Below, piece after piece: positions 23,519 through 35,215 of a DNA stretch of 64,000 bases. This DNA is from Carallia brachiata (Eukaryota; Streptophyta; Magnoliopsida; Malpighiales; Rhizophoraceae). Position 1 is the first letter of the stretch, and every line of letters begins with the position of its first letter. Below the pieces are notes generated by a model. That model searched no databases, had not been told where the DNA came from, and worked only from the letters and a program-made list of their open reading frames with translations. The translations under genes were made by a program, and so were the position numbers. The DNA lies in the NCBI GenBank assembly GCA_021464245.1, contig JADCRB010000162.1:2081476-2145475 (forward strand), read 5' to 3'.

Positions 23519-26500
23519 ATGGCTGAAAAATATTCTTCATCTCCATCAATGGATGGAGAGAGAATACCCATTTGGATTTTCTTCAAGGATCTCAGGTTTG
23601 GCTTTAAACATTGTCATCCGCTCAACCTTTAGAGTCTGACAACAAAAGATGCACAAAACATTTGCACTCACTCACAACTGAACTATTTAGACTCCTTTAA
23701 GCAAACCAGTGCTGCTTTGTAGCACAATTTGCCTTTGCTTCGAAAGTTGATCCTTGCATTGAATTGAATCTAAAAGTTTCCATTTGAACATCTATCTTTA
23801 TTAAGTATTTTTCGATGATAATCTTTGAATTGTCCATTATGAACAGGCTTGTCTTCAAATTGGATGAACTTGGACTAGAAATAGCACGAATAGCATTCCC
23901 TGCAGCTTTGGCTTTGACAGCAGACCCTGTTGCTTCACTGATAGACACTGCATTTATAGGCCACATAGGTATATCCTTCTCACTTCATGTCATCATTCCA
24001 AACCTGCAATTACTCTACCTTTTATTTTTATTTTTGTCATGTCATTAAAAATTTCGGCCTTAATATTTTGTATGATTTCAGTGGCCAAACAGCATTCTGT
24101 AAAAGCATTTCTTTGAGTAATTAGTAAACGCACCTACACATGATGGCCTGCCCAAATCAGAGCCCCAAATCCTAGAACCCCGCTAAACTGTGATCCAAAT
24201 AGAAGCACTAACCTCTGATTTGCCCAAATCTATCCAGGTCCAGTAGAACAGGCTGCTGTGGGAGTCTCTATTGCACTATTCAATCAAGTCTCCAGAATTG
24301 CAATATTCCCGCTAGTAAGTGTTACTACTTCTTTTGTTGCTGAAGAGGATACTGTTGGAAGAGCGAGCCCTCAAGTACAAGAGACTGAAATGTTGGAAGA
24401 GGGTTCAGTTGCTAATGACGAAAAAAAGGAGTTGATACCACAAAATGGTAGTCCATCTCCTCTGTGTTACCCTTTCAAAGGCCTCACCCTTTAGGCTTTG
24501 CAGGCCCTCGTGAAATTTCTGTTAGCTTTTCTGAAACCAAATTCAATGCAAATTATGCGGTCCATTCACATTTTGCAATCTTAACCTGTTCTTTGTTTTC
24601 TTCATCAATTTCTATCAGCATCCAGTGAAACAACAACAGTTGGGAGCAGCTTTGGCATTTTTAAGAATAAGCACAAAAAGCATGTCCCATCAGCCTCATC
24701 TGCATTGGTTCTTGGTTCTATCCTTGGCCTCATCCAAGCTGCATTTCTTATATGTGGGGCAAGACCACTTTTAAACTTCATGGGAATCAGTCCTGTAAGC
24801 ACTTTTATTTGGAAAATGTGAAGATGTTTAACTCATACCAATTTTATTCTTGTTAAAGCTGCATTATTTTGAGTGTTAGATTTACCCTTCGGAGAAATTA
24901 ATAAAAGTGAGGCATTTTTCATTGCCATAGGGTTCCCCCATGCTAAAACCGGCACAACAATACTTAAGATTGAGGTCTCTCGGTGCTCCTGCAGTTCTTC
25001 TTTCTTTGGCTATGCAAGGGGTCTTCCGAGGATTTAAGGACACGAAGACTCCTCTATATGCCACTTGTATGTGTAATGAGAATTGAATATTACAATCATT
25101 AAGCAACAATATAAACGTACTGAAATATTGAATGTTTGGTGTTGGATCTTATCATTTTTTCCCTTATTTTGATCATATTCCCACTTGATTTATTTTGTAG
25201 TGGCAGGAGATGTAACAAACATAATTTTAGACCCCATACTCATGTTTGTTTTCCACCTGGGAGTTGCTGGTGCAGCAATTGCCCATGTTGTATCACAGTA
25301 CGTCATACCCAAGCTATTTACTTACAGTAGTATCACCTGTTTATTTTGTTTATAGTGTTATGTTTACTTCACAAATGTCTGGTGTGCGCAGATACCTGAT
25401 ATCAACTGTACTCTTATGGAGATTAATGGAACAAGTTGAAATTATACCCCTGAGCACCAAACATCTTCAATTTAGTAGATTTCTTAAAAATGGTAAGTTT
25501 TTTGCTTTTTGCTTCAAAAAATTCTCAGCAAGAAACATATATAAGTCACTTGCCGCCTAAGTGATCCTTGTGTAGGTTCATTCTGTCCTATTATTATATT
25601 TGGAAGACTATTGCATTGTGTGATCTTCAATACTCCTATTATCAAATTTTGAAGTTGAGAAGCAAGAAGTGAGAAAATAAGAGGTCTACATGGGGATTTT
25701 TAATGAAGGGCAAGCCTTAGTATAATAATAAGGTTACTCTACTGTGACTTAAAAGGATATAAGTTTGAGTCACGGAAATAGCTTCTTTGTGAAAATAAGG
25801 GTAAACCTGCATACGTTTGACCCTTCCTAGACCATACAGTGTAGTATATTTATATTCAATGGGTTTCAAGTTTACTGACTAAGAGTATTAACATGTTAAA
25901 GCCTAAAATCTTTTATGTTCTCTGTTTCTTTTGTGATTATTCAGGTTTTCTGTTGCTGATGAGGGTTATAGCTGTAACATTTTGTGTTACTTTATCTGCA
26001 TCACTAGCTGCTCAACAAGGTTCAACATCCATGGCAGCATTTCAGGTCTGCTTGCAGATTTGGTTGGCCACATCTCTTCTTGCAGATGGGTTGGCTGTTG
26101 CCGGGCAGGTTAGAGATTGCACCTCATATTGCTGGTCTTGTAACTTCTTTTTGTCTGTGTGCTAAGGACCATTACCCTTCATTTTTCTTTTCTGTTCTGC
26201 TTTTCCAAACAGCTAACAAGATTTGATGGTTTTGCAAAAGTTATTGAGATTTCATTTTTACATCTTGGATGTATTAAATGTGCTTTCATTTAGTGTTTAT
26301 AGGTTACTAAACCCATACATTTATTCAGCCTTCCAAACGATACCAGAATCATCTTTACTGGATTTTGTGGTGTCTCTCTAAAGCGAGTTTTTCAGCATTC
26401 TTGCATCTAATATTGAGCATTCAATTTTTCCACTCTTTGCATTGTTTGAGCTTGTTTATTTTGATTTACTGTTCCTAAAGAAACACTTATTTGTGCATAC

Positions 26501-27659
26501 CAATCTAGTGCATAGTTTCCAGGTTGATTCCTTTTTTTCTGTTCTACTTTTCTGGTGAACCAATATTTGCTCATACTCTCAGGCAATACTTGCTAGTGCT
26601 TTTGCCAAAGATGACCATGATAGGGCGGCAGCTGCAGCGTCTCGAGTATTGCAGGTGCCATATATAAATTTCAGAACTCTAAAAACTGCAATGTGTGATT
26701 TCCTCCAAAAGCTCATGGTGGATTTAAACTGCAGTGGGGGTTGCTTTTGGGGTTGATGCTGGCTTTCGTACTTGGTATAGGTCTGAGATTTGGAGCAAGA
26801 ATATTCACAAATGATACAAATGTTCTCCACCTTATTAGGATTGGCGTTCCGGTACCTCCACTGTCTACAAACAAGAAAAGAATAATGCTTGTTTCATTCT
26901 GATGATTAGTGTTGGGCACTGCTGGAACTTTTACCTCTTTGCATTGGTTTCAGTTTGTTGCAGGCACTCAGCCCATCAATTCATTGGCATTTGTTTTCGA
27001 TGGCGTCAACTTTGGAGCATCTGATTTTGCATATTCTGCTTGTTCGCTGGCAAGTCTGCCTCTACCCTTTATTTTCTGTTTATTGTTTGCACCGCTTTTC
27101 AAACCATTATGTCAAAGAAGTCTGTGGAAGGCATTGAATATTACACATACATATCAATTGCCTTGGATAAATCTACAATGTATTGAATGTTGAACGTTCT
27201 CTCCGAGTGGAAAAACATATCAGGAATTCCTTGCTTAGTTGTCATTTTGAGATCTCTATTTTTCAAGGTGTTGAATAGATTAGCTTGAATTTTATTATCC
27301 TCCAGGTTCTGGTGGCCGTGGTCAGCATCGTGTGTTTGTTGCTTCTCTCCTCCAGTCTTAAGTTTGCTGGACTATGGATTGCTCTCACCATATACATGAG
27401 CCTCCGCGCATTTGTCGGCTTTTGGAGGTACTCAGCTTATTTAGCAAATCAAATATAATTTTGCCAACTCCAACTTAATTCAAACCTGCTTTGATGTTAT
27501 TTTTCCATGACATATTCAACATCTAAATCGTACTTTCCCACTTTTGCACCAAAAGGGTATGTTCCCATCAACTGCAAATCCGTTCTAATTCAGTGCATCT
27601 GCATTTGCAGGATAGGGACTGGCACAGGCCCCTGGAAATTTCTTAGGCGCCGCCCGTAG
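23519..27659 (+). CDS. MATE transporter, citrate-efflux type (FRD3/DTX42-like)
   Basis: Predicted multidrug-and-toxic-compound-extrusion antiporter. Thirteen exons: 23519-23595, 23847-23968, 24238-24447, 24619-24794, 24931-25066, 25201-25297, 25392-25492, 25945-26108, 26583-26654, 26735-26851, 26954-27049, 27306-27427, 27611-27659. They join in phase into 512 residues, the usual length. Motifs are ALTADPVASLIDTAFIGHIG, FNQVSRIAIFPLVSVTTSFV, SLGAPAVLLSLAMQGVFRGF, DVTNIILDPILMFVF, FQVCLQIWLATSLLADGLAV and the C-terminal WRIGTGTGPWKFL. About 12 membrane segments are expected. A long hydrophilic loop (about residues 106-168) between segments 2 and 3 is typical of the plant citrate MATEs (FRD3, AtMATE, SbMATE), which load citrate into xylem for iron transport or secrete it against aluminium. 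Intron 11 starts with GC (CTG|gcaagt); the others are GT-AG. All reading frames are intact. Citrate is inferred from subfamily, not seen. Confidence 0.93.
27050..27055 (+). other. Non-canonical GC donor of MATE intron 11
   Basis: Exon 11 ends CTG at 27049 and the intron begins GCAAGT. No GT nearby preserves the frame, while joining to the acceptor at 27305 restores the family sequence across the junction (SACSL|VLVAVVS). Positions +3 to +6 (AAGT) match the strong consensus expected of a functional GC-AG intron. Confidence 0.8.
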
Positions 27660-27869
27660 AGGCTTGTTTCAGCTACAATATTCCAGCCTTATAATTATAG
27701 AAATCTTATAGGTTGTATTTTCAGCTTTTTGACTTTTAAATTGTGAGCATAATTAAAAAGGCTCAGTTACTATAGTTTGACGTAAAGAAACCATGATATA
27801 GCCATCAATCTCAAGTTCAAGCCGAAGCTAGTTTCAATCAAAAAAAGATCCAAAGTTATTAACCCTGGC

Positions 27870-28290
27870 TCGGGCAATGATTCGGGCAGAGGATTGGGTC
27901 AATGGGTGATTCAATCTATGGGTTAATAGTTGGTTCGAACTGATTCAATGTCTAGAACAATTTTTTATTTTTTTTAATATGTAAAATAAGCTCTTGTTTC
28001 TATAATATTCTACTTTTAGACCTAAATAAAGAAAACAAATATTGTTTTTTTTTTAATTTTTGGATGTTAAAATATACTAAAATTTTCATTTTCTCTAATT
28101 TTTGATTTAAAAGAGTGATCTAGTTTGATTCAATTAGATTACTGAGTCAATTGAGTTTCAAAAATCCGGCTGAGTCGACTAAGTATTTCTTATTCAAAGG
28201 TTTAAACAGTTTTTTAACTAACTTGACCCGGTCTAATGGCCAAGTTATCGATCTGACTAGTCAGATTGGATCAGATTTTATAATTATTAA
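27870..28290. repeat. Possible diverged relative of the CCGGTT-end repeat
   Basis: Two GGTTCGAACTGATTCAAT- and TGACCCGGTCTAATGGCC-like end regions flank an AT-rich core of about 150 bp, the same architecture as copies A, B and D. Core words differ, so membership is uncertain. Confidence 0.35.
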
Positions 28291-28684
28291 AAGATTTCAA
28301 TAAGAGAGTTTAGAGATAGACCAATCCACAATTTATCTCATCTACTGAATGAATTGTGGGGGTCTTATTTCAGGTATCTTAACTTTGATCCCCAAAAAAA
28401 TAAAGTAACAAAAAAAAAAAAAGGGAAATAAAAAGCTCTCCTCAAATTTCTAAGCTTAAAAACGAAGAAAGAAAAATCCAAGGAAGATGGGAGGCTACGT
28501 CTTAATTAATGGGCTTATCAGCTTCACATGTAAGAGAGAAGCCTTGGGCCTGTTACAAGCCCAGAACACCAGAAACCCAATAAATGCCACGTTATCAGAA
28601 GTGGGAGGTGAGACAGGCCCACTTTTTCTTCCGCCCCATCTCAATCATCGGCCGATGATTGCTTTTAGTTCATATTTAAGGCTT

Positions 28685-28830
28685 GAATACGTAACAACCC
28701 AGTGTAAGTTATGCTGGGATTGGACCCAAAAAACAACGGTACGCCCGGCTCCGTAAGGGACATCGGGGCTGTGTCCAGTGCGCCGAGATGCCGCGCAATT
28801 CATCCAACGGTTATGTGCTACATGTTTTCT
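28685..28830 (+). ncRNA. Candidate structured RNA segment, unassigned
   Basis: Three helices lie end to end. CCCAG (28698-28702) pairs with CTGGG (28714-28718). TTGGAC (28720-28725) pairs with GTCCAG (28773-28778) and encloses GCCC/GGGC (28743-28746 with 28766-28769). TGCGC (28779-28783) pairs with GCGCA (28793-28797). The block is far more GC-rich than its flanks. A TATTTAAG lies at about 28673, some 25 bp upstream of the first helix. AGGCCCA/GGGCCT words lie at 28545-28620. A TTTT run follows at about 28825. No tRNA, snRNA, SRP or snoRNA box set was recognised. Chance helices are possible. Confidence 0.25.
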
Positions 28831-29139
28831 TTGAGTTTAATACAACTTTTATTAGATTATTCTATATCAGTACACCTTCATTATGTTGCTCTTACCAGTG
28901 TTGTCACCACATTTTCTTTTTATTTTTCAATATATTTTTATACTAATGATATTTCACAACTTTTTTTTTTCTAAATAAGAAAAAATATGCATCGCAAAGA
29001 TATTAATTATCATACTTATGAATCGAGCGGGCTTATCGGACTATTGCATTTTTATCTAACTAACTCCATAGTGAATGACCTTTTTTTTGTCAAAAAAAAT
29101 CTATTACAAGTATGTCGGTTATTAAATCTGTAAGTCGAG

Positions 29140-29215
29140 ACTAGAGAAATTTTTATTTATATGTCTCATTTAATCTAACTTATAAAAAAAAAAAACTCAC
29201 TATTTAAACACTATT
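29140..29215 (-). repeat. Short dispersed repeat, reverse copy
   Basis: The reverse complement contains TATAAGTTAGATTAAATGAG followed by a TATAAATAAAAATTT-like tail, matching the copies at 16665 and 40860. Confidence 0.4.
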
Positions 29216-29276
29216 CAGTCTGAACATGTCTCTCTCAAAGCAAAACAGTGGATGACCTTATAATAATAAGGAATTT

Positions 29277-29455
29277 GCTAGTAATATATATTTTTACCTT
29301 CTCTTTTATAGTTGTTGTTTACGTAGCAGATGTTAATTGGCTGTCAAAAAGTTGAATGTTAAAAATATTACAGAAATGTCATTAAAAAATGTTAATGCAT
29401 TAATTTTTGATTAATATTTATAAAAGAAAAGGTAAAAAGTAATTCTTTGTAATAA
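29277..29455. mobile_element. Small foldback/MITE
   Basis: TAATATATATTTTTACCTTC, then TCTTTTATA at the left end, pairs with TATAAAAGAAAAGGTAAAAA, then GTAATTCTTT at the right end. Arms are about 30 bp and the element about 180 bp. Flanking target duplication was not resolved. Confidence 0.5.
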
Positions 29456-32400
29456 AATCTATAATAGTAATGATATTTCACAACCCTTACGTGTGCGGGC
29501 GAAAAAAAGATAGAGCAATGCTATTTGTCACCGAAAAAGTCTAAGAAACGCAGGCCATGCACCGAGGCGTGCACGCGTATGACGTGGAGCAAATAAAAAA
29601 GCACATCTACGTGGAACACAGGAAGAAACGTGGCAAGTGAAATTTTTTTAATTTCCCAAAGTTTGCCCCCGAAAACCTCGACTAAAAGAAATGTGATTTT
29701 CATTCTCGCGCCGAAAGAAGCTCATTGAAAAGCACCGAAGAAATTGATTCGGAAAACGGCATTGTTCAAGGTTACGTGCTCTTGACCATAGCGAAAATTG
29801 GGAAGAGTAAGGAGGGGTAACGGGCGCCGGAAAGATACTGATCTAACCCCATATGTGATTTTGCATTGAAGAGATGCCGGGCAAAAATCATCGACTTAGG
29901 GAGAAAGTGGAAATCATAAGTGATTAATTTGAAAAACTCTTGCAATTTAATTTTCATTGATATGATTGTGTATAATATGTAGAATCTGCTGGGTATACTT
30001 TCTAATTAATTTTTTTATAGATTTTTGTTGAATAATTTGATACTTCTTTATATGGGTGTTGATGATAGTAAGAAATCTTTAAGTTATACTTACGACTGAA
30101 CGGAACATAATAGTAACTCCATCCCTTGCAGGTAAATTTGTTGTGATGTTTGAAAAAAAAGGCCGAATTTGTTTATTTTTGTAATTTTTATTCATCGACG
30201 ATGGAGAGTGTATTATTGTGTTCCTGGATGTAAAAACTGAAAGCATTATGGGTATTAATTTACAGGGGAATTGAAGTTGGCTCGTTAATCTCAAAGGAAC
30301 TCAAAGTTGTCTCCTGGTGATTAGATAGAATTTGTCAGAGCTTGTTTTGGAATCTGAAGCAGGTGAGGAGAATACAAATGACTCTTCCGGATGGACCTCT
30401 TGAGAACTTGCTCTTGATGTAGAGAAAGAAAGGAAGGTGCACAAACTTTAAAAGAATGCCATGTGTTTTAGTTTTGGTTATACAGATTAATTTGCGTCCA
30501 GTTTTTCAGTTTCAGAGGCCTGCGTCCTTGTTCAGCAGGCAATAAGAATGTTTTAGTTGTCATTGAAAAGGTAGACTTGAAAATAGTTGGTATTTTTGTG
30601 AGACAATAATAGATAACAGTAGGGTAAGATTGACATGTTAGAAATTGTGGGTTCATAAATTTGCTCTATCAGGTATGAGAAATTGCAATAATAAGTTATA
30701 TATAGTATAAATCAGTATGATAAACTTAGTTACCAAACAAGCAAAATAGATGTTCAAGTATCAGTTATTTTTGAACACATTGATATTATACAAAAATGTA
30801 GTTTATCTTAGGAGGTGGCTTGGGTTATCAGTTGTAGCATAATTTGTCATGGGAGAGGCTGAGCAGGATTAACGGCTTTTTGATAAGCAAACTAACAACA
30901 TAGGAAAGTCAGGGCTCTGCAATTTATGCGCAAGAAAAGATAGGCAAGATAATAAGACAAAGACATATGGTCTAGGGGAATTTAGGGAAAGAAAAGAATG
31001 TACCTTTTAGCAAAAAAATTGGGGGTGAAACCAAAAAGCATTATAGAATGTGCAACCCCAAAAATTGTGATTCAGCCAATTTTGCTGTTGGAGTCGCAGG
31101 TGGCCAAGTGCATGCCTCACAGGTTGGCTTCACTAACAAAAATAAATGTTATCTAACTGAGTTGGCATAAATAAATTAAAATTAAAAAATTTTCAAGACT
31201 GAAAATTGCATCTGGTTATAACTGTAGCATCATAAAGGCCTAGAGTTTGAAGCAACTACATAACAGTTAACTTATTAGCCGACAAATAAACCATCTAGTT
31301 TAGCATCATGTGTATCTTTCTGTCGCTAGGAGTGTGTATGACCATTTCGAATAGCAATTATGTATGACTTGCTACATTCTAATGTTGGCAGCAACAGACA
31401 ACGGCAGAGCATGTCTATTATGCAACGTAGTTTAACAACTGGCGCTTTAACCCTTACAGCGCTGCTTCCGAAAGAACTGAAACGACCTCAACAAATCACA
31501 GCCATACGTCCTACCATCCAATGTGGCAAAGCGGTTAGTTAATGTTTTGTGTGCTAAAAAGGTTGTTGCCTCCACTTTGAGGTCTGTAGTCTCCCTTTCT
31601 CCTTGCTCGTTAATTTTGTCACGTTTGTCAGCATGGTGAAGTACTCGACGGACGGGCAAAGCCGATCCCAACTCTTCACACACCGTCCATCCCTTGGCAT
31701 CGAAGCAAATGAGTTGGGAAGTTACCAAGTTATTTGTTACTAATGTCTACAATATTCTGCGTAATTAGCACTTTGGTTCACAGGCTCGGCTCACGTATGT
31801 ATAAACGTTAGACAGTATCAATGGATCTCAAATGAGCCCTTTTGGCGGCAAAGCGGTTGCATAATTGCTAGTTATTTGTTTGTAGCTTAATCCCAAATGT
31901 GACAGAAAATAACGAGCATTTATTGGACCTCGAGCAGTTAGGAAAAAAAAATAAAAGTTGCAACCACTAAATTATAAGAAGCATGCACTCCCGGCATGAA
32001 CGGATCCCGTTTGGTCGTAATTTTCATTGGGAACAAATGCCTTTGATAAAAAGTAATTGTCTTAGTTGGCTAATAAACGCTTGTCCTCAAATGGCGTATT
32101 TGAATTAATAAATTGCAACAAATTTCTCCAAATCTGATTGACTCCTAATCTCAAAGCTTCGCTAACTCAATCTAATCACTTTTATCAAAATGTAGTGGAT
32201 CTTTTTCCTTCTTTTTTTTCTTTTTTTGGGGCTCTTTAAATATCTACAAACCCATTCGCAGTCAACTTTGTCCAGATTTTTTGCTTAGAAAAAAAAAAAA
32301 AACACTTTGTCCAGATTTCGGTGGAATAATTTTTTAGTAAAAAAAAAAAAAAAGGCTCAAGAACGAAATTAACAATATATGTAGGAATCTTTAAAAAAAA

Positions 32401-33204
32401 AAAGGGTGTCTTCAATTAATTGATTCTCTTCTTTGTGCACTAAAGATCTTTCTCTTCTCTATCACAACTTAAGTAACCAATTACTGAAAATGCAATAAAA
32501 TGTAAAATAGTGCCACATTGGAATAAAAAATGACAGATTTAAGTAATTGCTTAGAGAAAACCTATTGTTGTTTAAATTTATAGGATTTTCACATAATTTT
32601 TGCAAAGTTACATAGCACATTACTTATATATGAAGATAAAGTAAAATAGGCCTACATTTAAATAAGAAAAAATGTCATAATTTAGTAACTGCTTAAGTTA
32701 ATATTGACATTATTAAAGTTTCGAGCATTTATATGCAATTCTCGTAAATTAGATAACTAGTTATTAAAAAGTAAAATTGTCCCATATTTAAATAAGAAAA
32801 GTTTCTATTTAAATTATCTGCTTAAGTAAAATTTATTGTTATACAAATTTTTATGCACTTTTACAGTTAACAAACAAGTTCTTCGTATTTCAATATAAAA
32901 GTTAATTTGTATAGGCCTAGATTTAGATTAAAAAAATGTCCTCAAAAGGGACATTTTAATAACAACAATAACTTTTTATAATTTCACACTGAAACGAAAA
33001 GAAATTTTGTAAGTTCACTTCAATAATCATCAGTGTATCTTTTCCTACTAGGAGAGGTGAGTTCCTAGCAGTCATCTACTCAATTGCGTGTAAGATGTCG
33101 GTGCCCTTTTTGGAATTGTCATTTGCCTCTTCGCTTAATGTGGTGCCTGCCATATTCCCTACTCCTACCTGCAAATATATTCAATGCACCATACTTCATG
33201 GTTG

Positions 33205-33498
33205 TAAAAATCGGACTAGACCGGTCGGTCCGATCAGTTGAACCGATGACCGACGGTGGTCCGGTCCGATTCAAGGCAAAAATTGAAGGAAATTCGGACC
33301 GATTAGAACCGGTCAAAACCGGTCAAAACCGGACAGGTCCAAATAAAATATAAACATTCAAAAATTTTATTTTGATTCTAAATTTTAATTTAAATTATAA
33401 TTTGAATTTTAAATTTATTAAAAATTTCAATTTAGTTTTAAATTTATCAAAACTTTCAATTTAATACTTAAAACTAAAATAATTAATATTTAATCATT

Positions 33499-33536
<38 letters not shown>

Positions 33537-33625
33537 AAATACCGATTTGACCAGTTCAACTGGTTGAACTTTAATCTACTAATATTTCTGATTCGATATC
33601 CGATCCGATTCTGACAATCTTGTCA
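33205..33625 (-). repeat. Dispersed AT-rich repeat, copy D (most complete)
   Basis: It begins with clustered GACCGGTCGGTCCGATCAG, GGTCCGGTCCGATT and three GGTCAAAACCGG words. It passes through the reverse-complement AT core (AAACTTTCAATTTAA) and an (AT)16 run at 33501-33532. It ends with CCAGTTCAACTGGTTGAAC and CGATCCGATTCTGACAATC. Orientation is opposite to copies A and B. It is the best template for defining the family. Confidence 0.7.
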
Positions 33626-33629
33626 TACT

Positions 33630-35215
33630 TAAACGAATTGGGGGATGTTAAATATCACAGTATCCTATAAACTGTTATTACATGGTTAAGTCAAACGCAT
33701 TTAGTTATTTTCTCTACATGCTTCAAACCATCTCCTCGGATCTCTAAAAACTAATAATTATTAAAACAGCTCCATCTAAGCCCCCTTCTCTAAAATACTT
33801 CAATTTTTATCTTTATTCAAATGTATGTTTTTTGTCTATTACCATACTAAGTACACCTTACATAACACAATAGGCATTATTTCTCTCCCTCCTATGGCTA
33901 CCGTACTGCGACTGCAAGTGACGCCTAATAGAGACAGGTCAATTGGAGACAATATCTCCACTTACTATCACCTGAAAATTACATCCTCCACATCATTGTA
34001 TCTCACCTCTGTTCCACTTCTAAATATTGACTTCTTTTGCAAAATTTTATTTTCCGATCTCACATATTACTCGTTATCTTTCAAATTACTTCAGTAGTTT
34101 CAATCATCTCCCATATCCCGTTTATTGTCAACTACATAATTATCGGAACATACCTACTCAAGATCCATTCCGTTTAAATTTAGGCATGTGGTTGCTGAAC
34201 TCAAATGAAACACAGGAAATTCCCTCCAATCCTCCGCTGCAAGTGCCGTTGTGGTGTTGCCGCCCACTTAGCCCACCGATTCACCTACCAGATATGCTTT
34301 CCTGTCAGCAACCACGGCCAGCCGTCCTTGTGTCCCCTTTGGCCTTCTACCTATGATTTCCTTTAACTTCCGGCGATTGTAATAATATCTTTTCTCTTCT
34401 AATTACTGTAACTGGGGACACAACAGAAGCTGGCAAATTCCAAACTTTCTTCACCCATAACAATAACTGGTTCTACTAATTCATCTAACTACCCACAATC
34501 AAAGAGAACAGCCAACGTAAATGCTCCCCCCAACTGTCGAATTAATACCCCATGCCCAGACAACATCAGTTCTCTTTTGCATTGTAATTCGTAGCTCAAA
34601 GATCCTCTGAAGGCTTTCTTCGATTGTAATGGAGAAGAGACCCTTGGAACCCATGTTCTTTTATATTTCAATATGCAGACCCACTTTTACACGTAGGACA
34701 GCTGATGTGGCTTTGTTTAAGTCCAACCAACCCTGCCAATAGTGCATCCACGTCAGTGGGTTTATCCTTCGGTTTATGGAAGTCGATTTACCTATTTACG
34801 AAGTTTGGCTGCACGAAAGTCCGCGAATGATGTGGAAAACGACTTTCGTCCTTTTCCTTTGAAAATTTGTTATATTTTGGTTTGAATTTTAATTTTTTTT
34901 ATAAAAATTAAATTTTTATTTAAAAAATAAAATTTAATATTACTATAAGTAGTATTTAATATTATTTTAAATATAATTTTTATAATAAAAAATAAAAAAT
35001 AAATAATACTTAATATTACCTTAACGTATTTAATATTACTCTACACCATATTTAAAAAAAAAAAACAATGGTGCTCCGTTATCCGTACTATTTCGTGCAG
35101 CCGTTTTCGTGCCAAAAAGCATTTCTCAAAAAGATAACGATATTTCACAACTCTCACAACTTTGCCGCCATTTGAAACGGCTACTTCAATCTCACATTTA
35201 TTTAATTTCATAATA
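33630..35215. other. Spacer upstream of the PPR gene
   Basis: Two open frames on the plus strand (about 33825-34356) and one on the minus strand (34489-34671) carry no recognisable domain. The last 300 bp before the PPR start is AT-rich, with GCTCCGTTATCCG near 35073. No gene was supported. Confidence 0.5.

Larger units (their letters stand above)
28831..33200. other. Long spacer without recognised genes
   Basis: Mixed composition. 29500-29760 is richer in GC and contains ACGTGG-type words. A few minus-strand frames of 60-95 codons, such as 31447-31728, have no recognisable motif and no supporting splice or start context. Several A-runs occur at 32290-32400. Nothing can be assigned. Confidence 0.5.

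Noticed and set aside
31447..31728. Minus-strand 93-codon ORF
   Set aside because: No recognised domain, no clear start context and no neighbouring exons.
33825..34356. Overlapping plus-strand ORFs of 90 and 109 codons
   Set aside because: Low similarity to any pattern I know and a composition typical of spacer.
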